Source: Gottfriedia acidiceleris | GTDB lineage: Bacteria > Bacillota > Bacilli > Bacillales > Bacillaceae_G | Direction: 5' to 3' | Assembly: GCF_023115465.1 (NCBI RefSeq) | Contig: NZ_CP096034.1 | Coordinates: forward strand, 2,356,001 to 2,420,000 | Length of the DNA stretch: 64,000 bases | In this document: positions 45,732 to 54,236 of the stretch, one piece after another | How the letters are laid out: every line of letters starts with the position of its first letter | Numbering within the stretch: position 1 is the first letter of the stretch | Translations under genes and position numbers: made by a program | The notes under the pieces: model-generated | What the model saw: the letters and a program-made list of their open reading frames with translations, nothing else | Database searches by the model: none | Told to the model about the DNA's origin: nothing

Positions 45732-46895
45732 TTATGCTGTTCGATATACTGGCATTTTCCAAGCAATTGTTAAACCAACACCACTTGCTAATAAGACTGT
45801 TGCAAAATAAAATGGATAGTTTAAGTCTAGATCGAATAGGATTCCACCTATTATTGGTCCTATTACATTCCCAAAACTAGTAAACATTGAGTTCATCCCA
45901 CCTACAAAGCCTTGTTCATTACCTGCAATCTTAGATAAATAGGTTGTAACAGCTGGACGCATTAAATCAAAGCCTAGAAATACTGTAATCGTCACTAGTA
46001 AAATCATAAAATATGAGTTAACAATTGTCATCATAAACACTAGAATTGTAGACAGGATTAAACTAGATCGAATTAATCGAATTTCTCCCATCCATTTTGT
46101 TAATCGATCAAATAATGCTATTTGAGCAATCGCACCAACAATCCCACCACCAGTAATCATGATTGCTATGTCTTTGGGTGTAAAACCAAATTTATGATTT
46201 GTGAACAATGAAAATAATGATTCAAAAGCTGACAAACCAAATTGTGAGATCAAAATAACCATGAACGAAATAAAATACATCGGAGCGAAAATACGTTTAA
46301 ATCCTGGTTTTTGTCCTTTTTCTTCAATACTGTCTTGATTTCGTTCTGGCTCAGGAAGGACAGTAATCGATAAAACGCCTGCGAAAATCGCCAATCCTGC
46401 TGCAGAGAAAAATGGTATGCGTTGGCCAAATTCTGCTAAAATACCTCCAACACCTGGACCAACAATAAAACCTGTTGAAATAGCAGCCGACATATAGCCG
46501 AGTGCTTTTGCTCTTGTATCCACGGTTGTAACATCTGCTATAAATGCTGTTACAGCTGGCATAATAAATGCCGCACTTATTCCGCCTAGCATACGTGATA
46601 TAAATAGAACCTCAATCGTTTTACCCATTCCGAATAAAAACTCTGAGATACTAAAAATTAATAATCCAGTAATAATCATTTTTTTACGTCCGAACTGGTC
46701 TACCCAGCGACCTGCAATTGGTGAAAAAAATAATTGTGTAATAGCAAATGCAGCTACCATATAGCCCACAATTGTACCAGATATATTTAACTCATTCATA
46801 ATTGAAGGTGTAACTGGAATAACTAACCCAATTCCTAAAAAAATAATGAATAAATTCATTAATACTAAAAATAACATTATGTTTTGTTTTTTCAT
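45732..46895 (-). CDS. bmr: Bmr/NorA-like multidrug efflux MFS transporter
   Basis: This 387-residue, twelve-helix drug:proton antiporter has motif A, GRWVDQFGRKKMIITG, between TM2 and TM3 and motif C, GFIVGPGVGGILA, in TM5, the marks of DHA1 drug exporters. The substrates are probably cationic dyes and fluoroquinolones, by similarity to Bmr/Blt. Its promoter has a 19-bp spacer with a GC-rich dyad of the BmrR type, and bmrR lies 80 bp downstream. Confidence 0.92.
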   Translation of the reverse strand: MKKQNIMLFLVLMNLFIIFLGIGLVIPVTPSIMNELNISGTIVGYMVAAFAITQLFFSPIAGRWVDQFGRKKMIITGLLIFSISEFLFGMGKTIEVLFISRMLGGISAAFIMPAVTAFIADVTTVDTRAKALGYMSAAISTGFIVGPGVGGILAEFGQRIPFFSAAGLAIFAGVLSITVLPEPERNQDSIEEKGQKPGFKRIFAPMYFISFMVILISQFGLSAFESLFSLFTNHKFGFTPKDIAIMITGGGIVGAIAQIALFDRLTKWMGEIRLIRSSLILSTILVFMMTIVNSYFMILLVTITVFLGFDLMRPAVTTYLSKIAGNEQGFVGGMNSMFTSFGNVIGPIIGGILFDLDLNYPFYFATVLLASGVGLTIAWKMPVYRTA

Positions 46896-46930
46896 CTTAA
46901 CTCAACTCCTTATAAAACTCTACAAAACAT

Positions 46931-46961
46931 AATGTAAAGCCTCCTCCGAGGGGAGAGTCAA
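46931..46961 (-). promoter_or_regulatory. MerR-type bmr promoter with BmrR site
   Basis: On the minus strand -35 TTGACT (46961-46956) and -10 TACATT (46936-46931) are 19 bp apart. The spacer holds the dyad CTCCCCTCGGAGGAG. A long spacer with a central palindrome is the hallmark of promoters twisted open by MerR-family activators. The sequence closely resembles the B. subtilis bmr promoter as I recall it. Confidence 0.85.
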
Positions 46962-47017
46962 TTGTTTTTTTATCATTTTTGATTCTTTATTTGAATTCTC
47001 TTTCAATTCATTGAAAT

Positions 47018-47048
47018 ATAAAAAGAGCCTCTTTTTAGAGAAGCTCAT
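47018..47048. terminator. Possible terminator downstream of the 99-residue gene
   Basis: GAGC-CTCT and AGAG-GCTC with a TTTT loop, with A residues upstream. Read on the minus strand this ends the transcript of 47116-47415. The T run is modest. Confidence 0.45.
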
Positions 47049-47115
47049 AGTTATTCGGACAGTCTATCTAAAATGATTGATAGCCTTTAAAATGTTCATA
47101 AATCTAATGGTAATC

Positions 47116-47415
47116 TTATTTAACGTGACGAGTTTTTTGAAACATTCCGAGAATGCTCGATGTGACAAAACCAAGGATTAGAGCGAAGGTTATATGTGGG
47201 TATAGCCCAACATTGTCGTCTGGTCCCATGCGATGCCAAATGTCGTTTGGTAACGTTTTCCAAATATACCACAAGCATGATGTTACGATAACTGTAATAA
47301 TTGGGATAGTGAGGCGTTTCCCAAGTGATGAAGCAATAAACATCATTAAAGCTAAACCAAGAATCGGTGTACTACCAAAAAACCATTGAAGTATATGAAA
47401 ATCGATGTTCTCCAT
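47116..47415 (-). CDS. Small integral membrane protein
   Basis: This 99-residue protein has three predicted membrane segments: WFFGSTPILGLALMMFIASS, PIITVIVTSCLWYIW and YPHITFALILGFVTSSILG. The topology leaves a short polar loop, KTLPNDIWHRMGPDDNVGLY, between segments two and three. It is not recognised. GGAGGG precedes the ATG. It is downstream of the cupredoxin gene in the same direction, but a terminator lies between them. Confidence 0.65.
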   Translation of the reverse strand: MENIDFHILQWFFGSTPILGLALMMFIASSLGKRLTIPIITVIVTSCLWYIWKTLPNDIWHRMGPDDNVGLYPHITFALILGFVTSSILGMFQKTRHVK

Positions 47416-47522
47416 CCATATCCCTCCTCATTTTAATTGTATGAGAAGATTTTGTTAAAAAGTAACGAAATACCTTTTAAGTTAGAAATTCAGATGGCAT
47501 TTCTTTATCAATACATAAATAA

Positions 47523-47547
47523 AGTCAAGGCCAAATGGCCTTGACTC
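47523..47547. terminator. Terminator of the cupredoxin gene
   Basis: AGTCAAGGCC pairs with GGCCTTGACT around an AAAT loop, adjoining the cupredoxin stop on the minus strand. The following sequence is A/T-rich without a long T run. Confidence 0.7.
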
Positions 47548-47939
47548 TATTTTACGATTACTTTCCCTACCATACCTACATTGAAATGGTACTTACATGT
47601 AAGATCATATGTATTAGCTTGTTTTGGTAACACTGAAATGGTTTTTTCAGTTCTTGGTTGAACTTCTACATCAATGTTGAGCATTTTCACAGTAAAAGTA
47701 TGTGGTTTACTCCCTTTATTTTTTAATAATAAAGTTGTTTTTGTACCATTTGGAATCGTAATGTTTTTCGGGTTAAAATAATCATCATTTAACTCTACTA
47801 CGATTGTTTGTGCTCGATTATTTGCATCTGAAACCTCAGATTCAGCAAAAGCTTTGAAATTACCTGCTGTTGCCATTAACACAATCGTTACCAAAAAAAC
47901 AATTAGCCCTGATAGCCTATTTTTTATTAACACTCGCAT
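47547..47939 (-). CDS. Exported cupredoxin-domain protein
   Basis: This 130-residue protein has an N-terminal signal or anchor (LSGLIVFLVTIVLMATAG, cleavage near AFA-E) and a plastocyanin-like domain. The type 1 copper ligands are all visible: His in KPHTFTV, Cys and His in LTCKYHFNVGM, and the Met in that segment. It should be an extracytoplasmic electron carrier or copper-binding protein. AAAGGAGGG directly precedes the ATG. No oxidase or copper-resistance genes adjoin it. Confidence 0.88.
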   Translation of the reverse strand: MRVLIKNRLSGLIVFLVTIVLMATAGNFKAFAESEVSDANNRAQTIVVELNDDYFNPKNITIPNGTKTTLLLKNKGSKPHTFTVKMLNIDVEVQPRTEKTISVLPKQANTYDLTCKYHFNVGMVGKVIVK

Positions 47940-48159
47940 TCCCTCCTTTCCTATGCAATATTCTTTTCCATTTGATGGAATATTATCACGATTTTTTATT
48001 TGATCGAAATAAAAAAACTGTTCTCATACAGAAAACAGCTTTTAAAATATATTTTCTGAATTTTAAGAGTATAATAGAGTATTGCAATTACTTCTATGTT
48101 CACCTTCAAATTCTAATCAAAAAAATATTATCCAAAGTAGTGAGAAAGGAAGTTTAAGT

Positions 48160-49143
48160 ATGAATAAAACTAAACCAACTGAAGTAACAGTTGATGGTTT
48201 CTTTAGACGTCAATTAAATCATTTTTCTACACCATTTGGAAATAAACCAGGAGAACTTCCTGTTGAAGCATGTCGATATTGTCTCATTTGGTCAGCTGCT
48301 TGTCCATGGGCCCATCGTTCTGTTATTGTACGAAAAGTTTTAGGCTTAGAAAATGCAATCAGTTTAGGAACCGTCAGTCCAATGCGTCCAAGATTGCCTC
48401 ATGTGGATTGGGAATTTTCTTTGGATACAGGACGAGTTGATCCAATATTAGGCGTTCGCTATTTGAGTGAAATCTATCATAAATCAGATCAAAACTATTC
48501 AGGACGCCCAACAGTACCTGCAATTATCGATATTAGCTCGGGTAATGTTGTCAATAATGACTATTTTAGGCAAACAAATTATTTCGAAACAGTTTGGAAG
48601 CCGTACCATAAAAGGAACGCACCAGATTTATACCCAGTTTCCATCCGACAAGAAATTGATGCGCTAAATGGAATCATATTTACTGATGTAAACAATGGTG
48701 TATACAAATGTGGTTTTGCACAATCTCAGAACGCTTATGAAGATGCTTATGAAACTTTATTTAATAGATTAGATGAGTTGGAAAAGCGATTATCCAAACA
48801 ACGTTTTTTATTTGGTGATAAAATTACTGATACTGATGTAAGGTTATATACAACACTTGTTCGGTTTGATGCTGCTTACTTTACAGCTTTTAATACGAAT
48901 CGAAATTTAATACGCGAGTATAAAAACTTATGGGGCTATGTACGAGATTTATATCAAACACCAGGGTTTGGGGATACAACTGATTTTGATGCGATTAAAC
49001 GACATTACCATTTATCAATTACCATTTCACCCGATAAAGAAGAACCAAAAGTCTTACCAAAAGGTCCAGAACTTACGATTTGGAATTCGAAGCACAATCG
49101 CGAAGATTTAAGTGGACAAAAAGAAAAGTTCCTCATTCATTAA
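48160..49143 (+). CDS. Glutathionyl-hydroquinone reductase-like GST (Xi class)
   Basis: This 327-residue protein has the Xi-class active site AACPWAHRSVIVRK (Cys about residue 47), a thioredoxin-like N-terminal domain with VPAI, and an all-helical C-terminal domain (about 160-300, FGDKITDTDVRLYTTLVRFD). These enzymes reduce glutathionyl-hydroquinones. Bacilli make bacillithiol rather than glutathione, so the physiological thiol is open. It starts at ATG 48160 after GAAAGGAAG; the longer frame has no site. A GNAT gene follows 22 bp later, in one operon. Confidence 0.88.
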   Translation: MNKTKPTEVTVDGFFRRQLNHFSTPFGNKPGELPVEACRYCLIWSAACPWAHRSVIVRKVLGLENAISLGTVSPMRPRLPHVDWEFSLDTGRVDPILGVRYLSEIYHKSDQNYSGRPTVPAIIDISSGNVVNNDYFRQTNYFETVWKPYHKRNAPDLYPVSIRQEIDALNGIIFTDVNNGVYKCGFAQSQNAYEDAYETLFNRLDELEKRLSKQRFLFGDKITDTDVRLYTTLVRFDAAYFTAFNTNRNLIREYKNLWGYVRDLYQTPGFGDTTDFDAIKRHYHLSITISPDKEEPKVLPKGPELTIWNSKHNREDLSGQKEKFLIH

Positions 49144-49165
49144 GGCATAAGGAGTTGCAATTTAA

Positions 49166-49675
49166 ATGGTCAAAATAGATATTTGTAATGCTGAAAAAGA
49201 GATGTTTCAGTCAATTCGAGAACAAAGAATTAACGCTTATTATGAATACGTCAACTTGTTACCTGATAAACATTGGAATGCTTTAAAGAAGTCCCTCTTA
49301 TCGAATGTTGATGAACAAGAAGGTGTAGAATTAATTGTTGCCACGGTTTTAGGAAAAGTTGTCGGTAGCGTCGCCTTATTCCCAGCCAAAATAAATGCCT
49401 ATGGAGATTATATAGACGAACTTGATTATCCAGAAATCCGAATGCTTGCTGTAGAATCAGACTGCCGCGGTCAAGGAATTGCTTCTGCGCTAATTTCAGA
49501 ATGTATTAATCGCACGAAGGTAAAAGGATTCGATGCAATCGGATTACATACCGGTGAATTTATGAAAAATGCCATAAGTTTATATGAAAGAATTGGATTT
49601 AAACGTTTACCAAAGTTTGACTTTGAACCAGCAAATGATGGGATAATCGTCAGAGCTTATCGACTGAGAATTTAA
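49166..49675 (+). CDS. GNAT-family N-acetyltransferase
   Basis: This 169-residue acetyl-CoA-dependent acetyltransferase has motif A, IRMLAVESDCRGQGIASALI (R-G-Q-G-I-A acetyl-CoA loop), and motif B, GLHTGEFMKNAISLYERIGF. The substrate is unknown. AAGGAG precedes the ATG. It is co-transcribed with the upstream glutathione-transferase-like gene. Confidence 0.88.
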   Translation: MVKIDICNAEKEMFQSIREQRINAYYEYVNLLPDKHWNALKKSLLSNVDEQEGVELIVATVLGKVVGSVALFPAKINAYGDYIDELDYPEIRMLAVESDCRGQGIASALISECINRTKVKGFDAIGLHTGEFMKNAISLYERIGFKRLPKFDFEPANDGIIVRAYRLRI

Positions 49676-49717
49676 ACCTTATTTACTACTCTTTAGTAAA
49701 TTTAATTTTATACAGTA

Positions 49718-49758
49718 AAAGGGCTGTCCGAAGTTTTCCAATTTCAAACAGCCCTATT
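49718..49758. terminator. Terminator after the GNAT gene
   Basis: AGGGCTGT (49720-49727) pairs with ACAGCCCT (49748-49755) across a 20-base loop that can itself pair (GAAGTTTTCCAATTTC). The flanks are A/T-rich. Confidence 0.6.
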
Positions 49759-49916
49759 AAAATTTTCTTATTACTTGAATGAATATTTGTTATAAAACAG
49801 TTTACGTGATAAGAATATCATCTATTTAATTTGTGTTATTTAATTAGAGATATCGTCTTCACTTCAGAATACTATCTTAGTATGATTCTTTTTAATATAA
49901 ATTTGGAGTGTATTAA

Positions 49917-50441
49917 TTGTCAAAAATAGATGAATCAAACATTTTAATCGAGCCTTGGAACGAAGCAGATCTTAATTTACTTCTGTCATCGAATACGAAT
50001 AATATGATGAAATATCTTGGTGGTCTTGAAAGTTTAAACCAAATTATGAGTCGGCACAAGCATTATCTTGAAATGAGTCGACTAGGTACAGGACAAATGT
50101 TTGTAATTATTTTGCTTCCATATAGAATAAAAATAGGAACTGTTGGCTATTGGGACCGCATATGGGATGGTAAATTTGTTTATGAAATTGGTTGGAGTAT
50201 TTTACATCAATTTCAATGTAAAGGTATAGCAACAATTGCAGTAAAAAAAGCTATTAAGAAGGCCCAAAAAGAATCGAAGCATAAATATATTCACGCTTTT
50301 CCTTCCACTAATAACATTCCTTCTAATAAGATATGTGAAAAATTAAATTTCAAGTTTATTAAAAAATGTAATTTTGAATATCCAATTGGTAAATTTATGG
50401 TATGTAATAATTGGCGACTAAAGACAAAGAAGAAAAAATGA
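49917..50441 (+). CDS. GNAT-family N-acetyltransferase (RimJ/RimL-like)
   Basis: This 174-residue protein of the RimJ/RimL branch has the VYEIGWSILHQFQCKGIATI acetyl-CoA motif, FPSTNNIPSNKICEKLNF near the C-terminus, and a Lys-rich tail (RLKTKKKK). It starts at TTG 49917, about 8 bases after TTGGAG. The acetyl acceptor is unknown; the branch includes antibiotic and ribosomal-protein acetylases. Its stop codon is inside the left arm of a strong terminator. Confidence 0.82.
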   Translation: MSKIDESNILIEPWNEADLNLLLSSNTNNMMKYLGGLESLNQIMSRHKHYLEMSRLGTGQMFVIILLPYRIKIGTVGYWDRIWDGKFVYEIGWSILHQFQCKGIATIAVKKAIKKAQKESKHKYIHAFPSTNNIPSNKICEKLNFKFIKKCNFEYPIGKFMVCNNWRLKTKKKK

Positions 50442-50476
50442 AGTTAAGTCTAAAATGGCTTAACTTCATTTTTTGA
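50433..50476 (+). terminator. Terminator of the second GNAT gene
   Basis: AAAAAATGAAGTTAAG (50433-50448) pairs with CTTAACTTCATTTTTT (50459-50474), a 16-bp perfect stem that includes the stop codon. Confidence 0.9.
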
Positions 50477-50566
50477 ACCAAATTCCCAATCCGACTTGTA
50501 AAGTCTGTCTAAAATTCTAGTATTCTAACAATTTTTTTCAATAGAGTAAGTAGGTGATTCGATACA

Positions 50567-50606
50567 AAAAAAAGCCGATTCCAATAGATATTGGCTCAGC
50601 TTTATG
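50567..50606 (-). terminator. Terminator of the 64-residue gene
   Basis: AAAGC-CGA and CCAA pair with TTGG-CT-CAGCTTT; the stem is imperfect and followed on the minus strand by eight T. Confidence 0.5.
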
Positions 50607-50612
50607 GATATT

Positions 50613-50807
50613 TTATTCAAAATAAAATAATGAATCGTGAGAAGTATTTGTCTGATAGTAATTTACTAAATCTTCTACAGAGATTCCTCTAATTTCAGCG
50701 ATATCATTAAAACTCATATCATAATGATAGGATAGTTCATGTAAAGATAATGCTGGATTATTCGCTAATAATTCATAATCAGGTATATTGTCAAATTGTT
50801 GTGACAT
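50613..50807 (-). CDS. Small HTH-like acidic protein
   Basis: This 64-residue protein starts at ATG 50807, 8 bases after AAGGAAG; a GTG three codons earlier is in frame but lies closer to the site. The segment SLHELSYHYDMSFNDIAEIR then GISVEDLVNYY can form a helix-turn-helix resembling the end of sigma-like or DNA-binding domains. It ends in aromatic residues (SLFYFE). No family is assigned. Confidence 0.6.
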   Translation of the reverse strand: MSQQFDNIPDYELLANNPALSLHELSYHYDMSFNDIAEIRGISVEDLVNYYQTNTSHDSLFYFE

Positions 50808-50914
50808 ACTCTTCACTTCCTTTTACAGTTTCTTACTATCCTTTCCTAAAATTTACAAATTTAGTCAAGATTCGTAAAAGATTTGAAAAGTACATAAAAT
50901 GTTTAGTTAGGTAG

Positions 50915-51155
50915 GTCTATGATTCAAACAATTTTTACACGCTAGGAATTGAAAATATTGCTTTCTCGATAACTTGTATTGCAGTTTCGTGGATTTGGTT
51001 TTTGTCACTCGCTATAGCAGGAAGAACGGCAGGAAAACTAGATTAATCTGGTAAATGTATGTTTGTTGTTAATAAAATATAAGCAATCATCATTTGGTGT
51101 ATTGCTATTTACCAAATTAGAGGCTTAACAGATGAATTAAAAAATGCATGTCAAA
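50915..51155 (+). pseudogene. Remnant of a LysE/ArgO-type amino-acid exporter
   Basis: Only the C-terminal part survives. Frame 1 (50921-51046) reads FYTLGIENIAFSITCIAVSW then IWFLSLAIAGRTAGKLD and a TAA. A second frame after a shift reads AIIIWCIAIYQIRGLTDELK. The ITC-VSW-WF-SLAIAGR pattern is the usual end of LysE/ArgO transporters, and the second piece is the final helix. No start, ribosome-binding site or N-terminal half is present. It is a decayed gene. Confidence 0.6.
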
Positions 51156-51196
51156 GGAGTAATCTTGAATCCTGCATTTTTATTTATTCTATATAA

Positions 51197-51889
51197 TTAG
51201 AAAAAGTGTAATGAAGACAATGTTAAAAAAGCTTCTATTAACCTCAACAATTTCTCTTTTTCTTCATTGTTTAGCATTGAATTAGCTTTGCGTATGAGGT
51301 TCATACCTTCTATCCAATCATTTTCATCTATTGGCAAATATCCACCTATTTGAAACAATTCAATAACAGGAACACCGAGTGGATCTGCCAACTTTCGAAT
51401 AATTTCTGTTGACGGAATACCTCTTTTGCCATTTTCAATTTGTGAAATATATGAATGGGATACATTTGCTTTTGTTGCAAGGCACTTTATTGATAGATTT
51501 TTTTGTAATCGTGAATGTCTAATAAATTCAGCAAATATTTTTGAACGATCCTCATCATTTTGCTCTTTATAGACGACATCAAATTTTAGATTACTATTTA
51601 TTTTTTTCTGTGAATTGAATACTTCTTCTGATAAATTTCGTAAAGGAGTTTTCAATCTTTCAGGTGCATTAATAATATAAGCACACCAAATTAAATCTTC
51701 AGCATTTCCACCAGTCACTTTTGCAATCGCTCTAGTTAATTTTTCTTCTGGTGGAGTCAATTTCGCATTTTGTAATTTGCTTAAATAGCTTTTGTCTTTT
51801 GAAAAGCCCAACTTATTTAATTCTTTGGCTATTTCAGTCAAACTTAAATTTGAATTTTTAATATATTGCTTTAATAATTTGTAGTACAT
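51197..51889 (-). CDS. Regulator with two XRE-type helix-turn-helix domains
   Basis: This 230-residue protein has an N-terminal domain (about 1-65) with a plasmid/phage-like pattern, LSLTEIAKELNKLGFSKDKS, then YLSKLQNAKLTPP. A linker follows, then a classic XRE domain at about 120-180 (FIRHSRLQKNLSIKCLATKA, SHSYISQIENGKRGIPS), then a helical tail. It starts at ATG 51889 after AAAGGTG. No target gene is adjacent on the same strand. Double-HTH repressors of this form are often linked to mobile or defence functions, but nothing here proves it. Confidence 0.82.
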   Translation of the reverse strand: MYYKLLKQYIKNSNLSLTEIAKELNKLGFSKDKSYLSKLQNAKLTPPEEKLTRAIAKVTGGNAEDLIWCAYIINAPERLKTPLRNLSEEVFNSQKKINSNLKFDVVYKEQNDEDRSKIFAEFIRHSRLQKNLSIKCLATKANVSHSYISQIENGKRGIPSTEIIRKLADPLGVPVIELFQIGGYLPIDENDWIEGMNLIRKANSMLNNEEKEKLLRLIEAFLTLSSLHFF

Positions 51890-52215
51890 GCTCACACCTT
51901 TTTCTTATTTTGCTCTATTTTTATTTTTATGTGTACTACATGGACTTTGACACCGTTCTAATTTGGGTTAATTTGGAAATATTTATATTCATGAGGAAGT
52001 ACTTAGAATCTAACCGTTCCATAAGGTAAAAAGAACTAAACCCACTCTTTTAGCTGAGTGGGTTCTTTATAATCTAATATATAATTTTTTTCGATCTTCT
52101 TTTTAAATGTTTTTTCTCCATTACAAAAATAATATTTACCCAACCATCATATAAGTGGAAAATTTTTTCTGCGGTGGGACTTCTCCATTGATTTTTGCTA
52201 CAAATAAATAATAAT
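51890..52215. other. Intergenic region with one terminator
   Basis: The 326 bp hold the XRE promoter and an inverted repeat, AACCCACTC/GAGTGGGTT with AAGAAC/GTTCTT outer pairs (52031-52068), that can end the yfiT transcript. No gene is seen. Confidence 0.5.
52031..52068. terminator. Terminator between yfiT-like and XRE genes
   Basis: A long stem: AACCCACTC (52039-52047) with GAGTGGGTT (52056-52064), extended by AAGAAC/GTTCTT. Confidence 0.65.
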
Positions 52216-52731
52216 TTAATTGTTTTTCACTAAATAAATATGAGCCAAATGATGTTCGCTATGCCAAGCGTATAAAGCTAAGATGAAATCTATACTAATA
52301 TTAATGTTAAGCTCAGGGTGATAACAAGTGCGCTTAAACTCTTCCTCTGTTAGTGATTCAAGTAAAACTGCGTAACGTTCGTGAATACCTTCGATTATTT
52401 TTAAAGAACTATGAAAATCAAAATTGGAATCACTTAATGAAATCCACGCATTTTCATCATACGCTTTGATTGTAGGATTTTCTTCAGTTAAAGCTAGTTT
52501 AACTCTCATGAGGCTATTCATATGGCTATCAGCAACATGATGGATAACTTGTTTTGGTGTCCAACCACCATTACGATAAGGTGTGTTTAATTGTTCTTCT
52601 GTAAGTGATGTGATTGCTTCTTTATATTTAATCGGAGCATCTTTTAGTACTTTAATATATTCTTTACGTTGTTTTGGAGTGTAGCTTGGTGGTATGGTAA
52701 ATCTGCCAATCGGATATTTTAAATTTTCCAT
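52216..52731 (-). CDS. YfiT/BstA-like DinB-fold protein (putative bacillithiol S-transferase)
   Basis: This 171-residue four-helix protein has the DinB/YfiT metal triad: His in VIHHVADSHMN (about 65-75) and HSEHHLAH near the C-terminus. The N-terminal YPIGRFTIPPSYTPKQRKEY is specific to YfiT. The B. subtilis homolog binds metal and the family includes bacillithiol S-transferases that detoxify electrophiles. It is monocistronic. Only a weak GGGGGA site lies before the ATG. Confidence 0.87.
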   Translation of the reverse strand: MENLKYPIGRFTIPPSYTPKQRKEYIKVLKDAPIKYKEAITSLTEEQLNTPYRNGGWTPKQVIHHVADSHMNSLMRVKLALTEENPTIKAYDENAWISLSDSNFDFHSSLKIIEGIHERYAVLLESLTEEEFKRTCYHPELNINISIDFILALYAWHSEHHLAHIYLVKNN

Positions 52732-52764
52732 TTCAAGTCCCCCATTTATTAGCTATTTATAAAA

Positions 52765-52797
52765 AACAACAAAGCCTTTCAAAGACTTTGTTGTTAA
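52765..52797 (-). terminator. Terminator of ppaC
   Basis: CAACAAAG pairs with CTTTGTTG around CCTTTCAAAGA, with T residues following on the minus strand. It lies just past the stop at 52806. Confidence 0.75.
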
Positions 52798-52805
52798 ATT
52801 TAGAA

Positions 52806-53738
52806 TTAAAGTGTATTGAATGTTTCAGTTAATACTGGAACGATTTGTTTTTTACGAGATACAACACCTTTTAATAAAGCAGTGTTGTTTTCTAACGTTA
52901 CATTGTATGCTTTTTCAACTGCATTAGTAGCAGTACCTTTTGCAACTGCGATTGAGTCATTTGTTAAAATATCAGTTACAACAAATAAGAATAAGTCTAA
53001 TCCTTTATTAGCAACGATACCTTCAAGTACATTTTCTAATTCTGTTTGACGAGAAAGTACGTCATTTGTATCAACTGCGTTTACTTGTGCGATTTCTACT
53101 TTATAATTACCCATTTGGAATTCTTTCGCATCAAGTGAAACTAAAGACTCAATTGATTTATCAGCTAGGTTTGCACCTGCTTTTAACATTTCTAGACCAT
53201 ATTCCTCTGCATTTACACCTGCGATTTCTGCAAGTTCTTTTGCAGCAGCAACATCTTGATCAGTACAAGTTGGAGATTTGAATAATAATGTATCAGAAAT
53301 AATTGCTGAAAGCATTAGACCAGCAACTTCTTTTTTAATTTCGATATTATTTTCTTTATACAATTTATTTAAAATTGTAGCAGTACATCCAACTGGCTCA
53401 CAACGGTAGTATAAAGGATCGCTAGTTTCAAAATTAGCTATACGGTGATGATCAATAACCTCAAGGACACGAACTTGTTCGATATCATCAGCACTTTGTT
53501 GACGCTCATTATGGTCAACTAAAATGACATTATTTGTTTCAGCTGCAACTTTTTCTACTAAACGTGGTGCATCAGATTTAAATGTATCAAGTGCAAATTG
53601 TGTTTCTGCACTTACTTCACCTAAACGAATTGCTTCAGCATTTTCACCTAATGCTTTTTTTAATTCTGCATATGCAATAGCAGAACAAATTGTATCTGTA
53701 TCTGGGTTCTTGTGACCAAAAACTAGTACTTTTTCCAT
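52806..53738 (-). CDS. ppaC: Manganese-dependent inorganic pyrophosphatase (family II)
   Basis: This 310-residue DHH-superfamily enzyme hydrolyses pyrophosphate. The Mn ligands are visible in [13 protein letters not shown] (His, Asp, Asp), ILVDHNE and [10 protein letters not shown] (the DHH motif). The substrate-binding SRKKQIVP is near the C-terminus (DHHA2 domain). No CBS/DRTGG insertion is present, so it is the unregulated short form. TTAGGAGA precedes the ATG. Confidence 0.96.
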   Translation of the reverse strand: MEKVLVFGHKNPDTDTICSAIAYAELKKALGENAEAIRLGEVSAETQFALDTFKSDAPRLVEKVAAETNNVILVDHNERQQSADDIEQVRVLEVIDHHRIANFETSDPLYYRCEPVGCTATILNKLYKENNIEIKKEVAGLMLSAIISDTLLFKSPTCTDQDVAAAKELAEIAGVNAEEYGLEMLKAGANLADKSIESLVSLDAKEFQMGNYKVEIAQVNAVDTNDVLSRQTELENVLEGIVANKGLDLFLFVVTDILTNDSIAVAKGTATNAVEKAYNVTLENNTALLKGVVSRKKQIVPVLTETFNTL

Positions 53739-53844
53739 TAAAGATTCTCCTAACTATATCTTGTTTTTCATTTTTTTTATGTATTTTAATGCCAAGAATT
53801 GGCTTTAATATAAAACGCTTCAATAATAATACCATATCAAAATA

Positions 53845-53876
53845 AAAAAAAATAGCCAAAAAGGCTATTCTTTACA
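53845..53876. terminator. Intrinsic terminator between ppaC and the 53-residue gene
   Basis: AAAAATAGCC pairs with GGCTATTCTTT around an AAAA loop. On the minus strand it can end the transcript of the small gene at 54008-54169. Confidence 0.6.
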
Positions 53877-54007
53877 GTTTGCGGTCAAAGTCAAAAAAAC
53901 CTGCCAATTAGACTGAATGAAAACGCTTAATTTTCGGGCCACTAAGCCTATTCAATCAATTTCAAACAAGCAACAATAGAAACAAGTCTTTTCAAACAAT
54001 AGTCTAG

Positions 54008-54169
54008 TTAATCTTTGGCATTTTTATATGACATTGTTTCTGTAATCGGTTCACTTTTTGGTAACCAATCAATTGGAATATCATCTGCTATCTTTCGATC
54101 TTCAAGTAATAATTCGTCAAAATTATTTTGATTCGAATCAATCGTTTTGTTCTTTTTTGATTTGCTCAT
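54008..54169 (-). CDS. 53-residue hydrophilic protein, short gene
   Basis: An intact frame reads MSKSKKNKTIDSNQNNFDEL through a middle ADDIPIDWLPKSEPITETMS to a stop at 54008. GAGGG lies 7 bases before the ATG. It has Lys-rich and Asn-rich ends and one Trp, no hydrophobic segment, and is probably disordered. Its codon use and AT content match neighbours. It follows the SDR gene by 68 bp on the same strand. The family is unknown; it resembles short basic sporulation or stress proteins only in composition. Confidence 0.55.
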   Translation of the reverse strand: MSKSKKNKTIDSNQNNFDELLLEDRKIADDIPIDWLPKSEPITETMSYKNAKD

Positions 54170-54236
54170 CTTTTATCCCTCACTTAGTCCTTAATGATTT
54201 GGCTTTAGTTTGTGTAAAAGACGGCTTGGTTAATAC

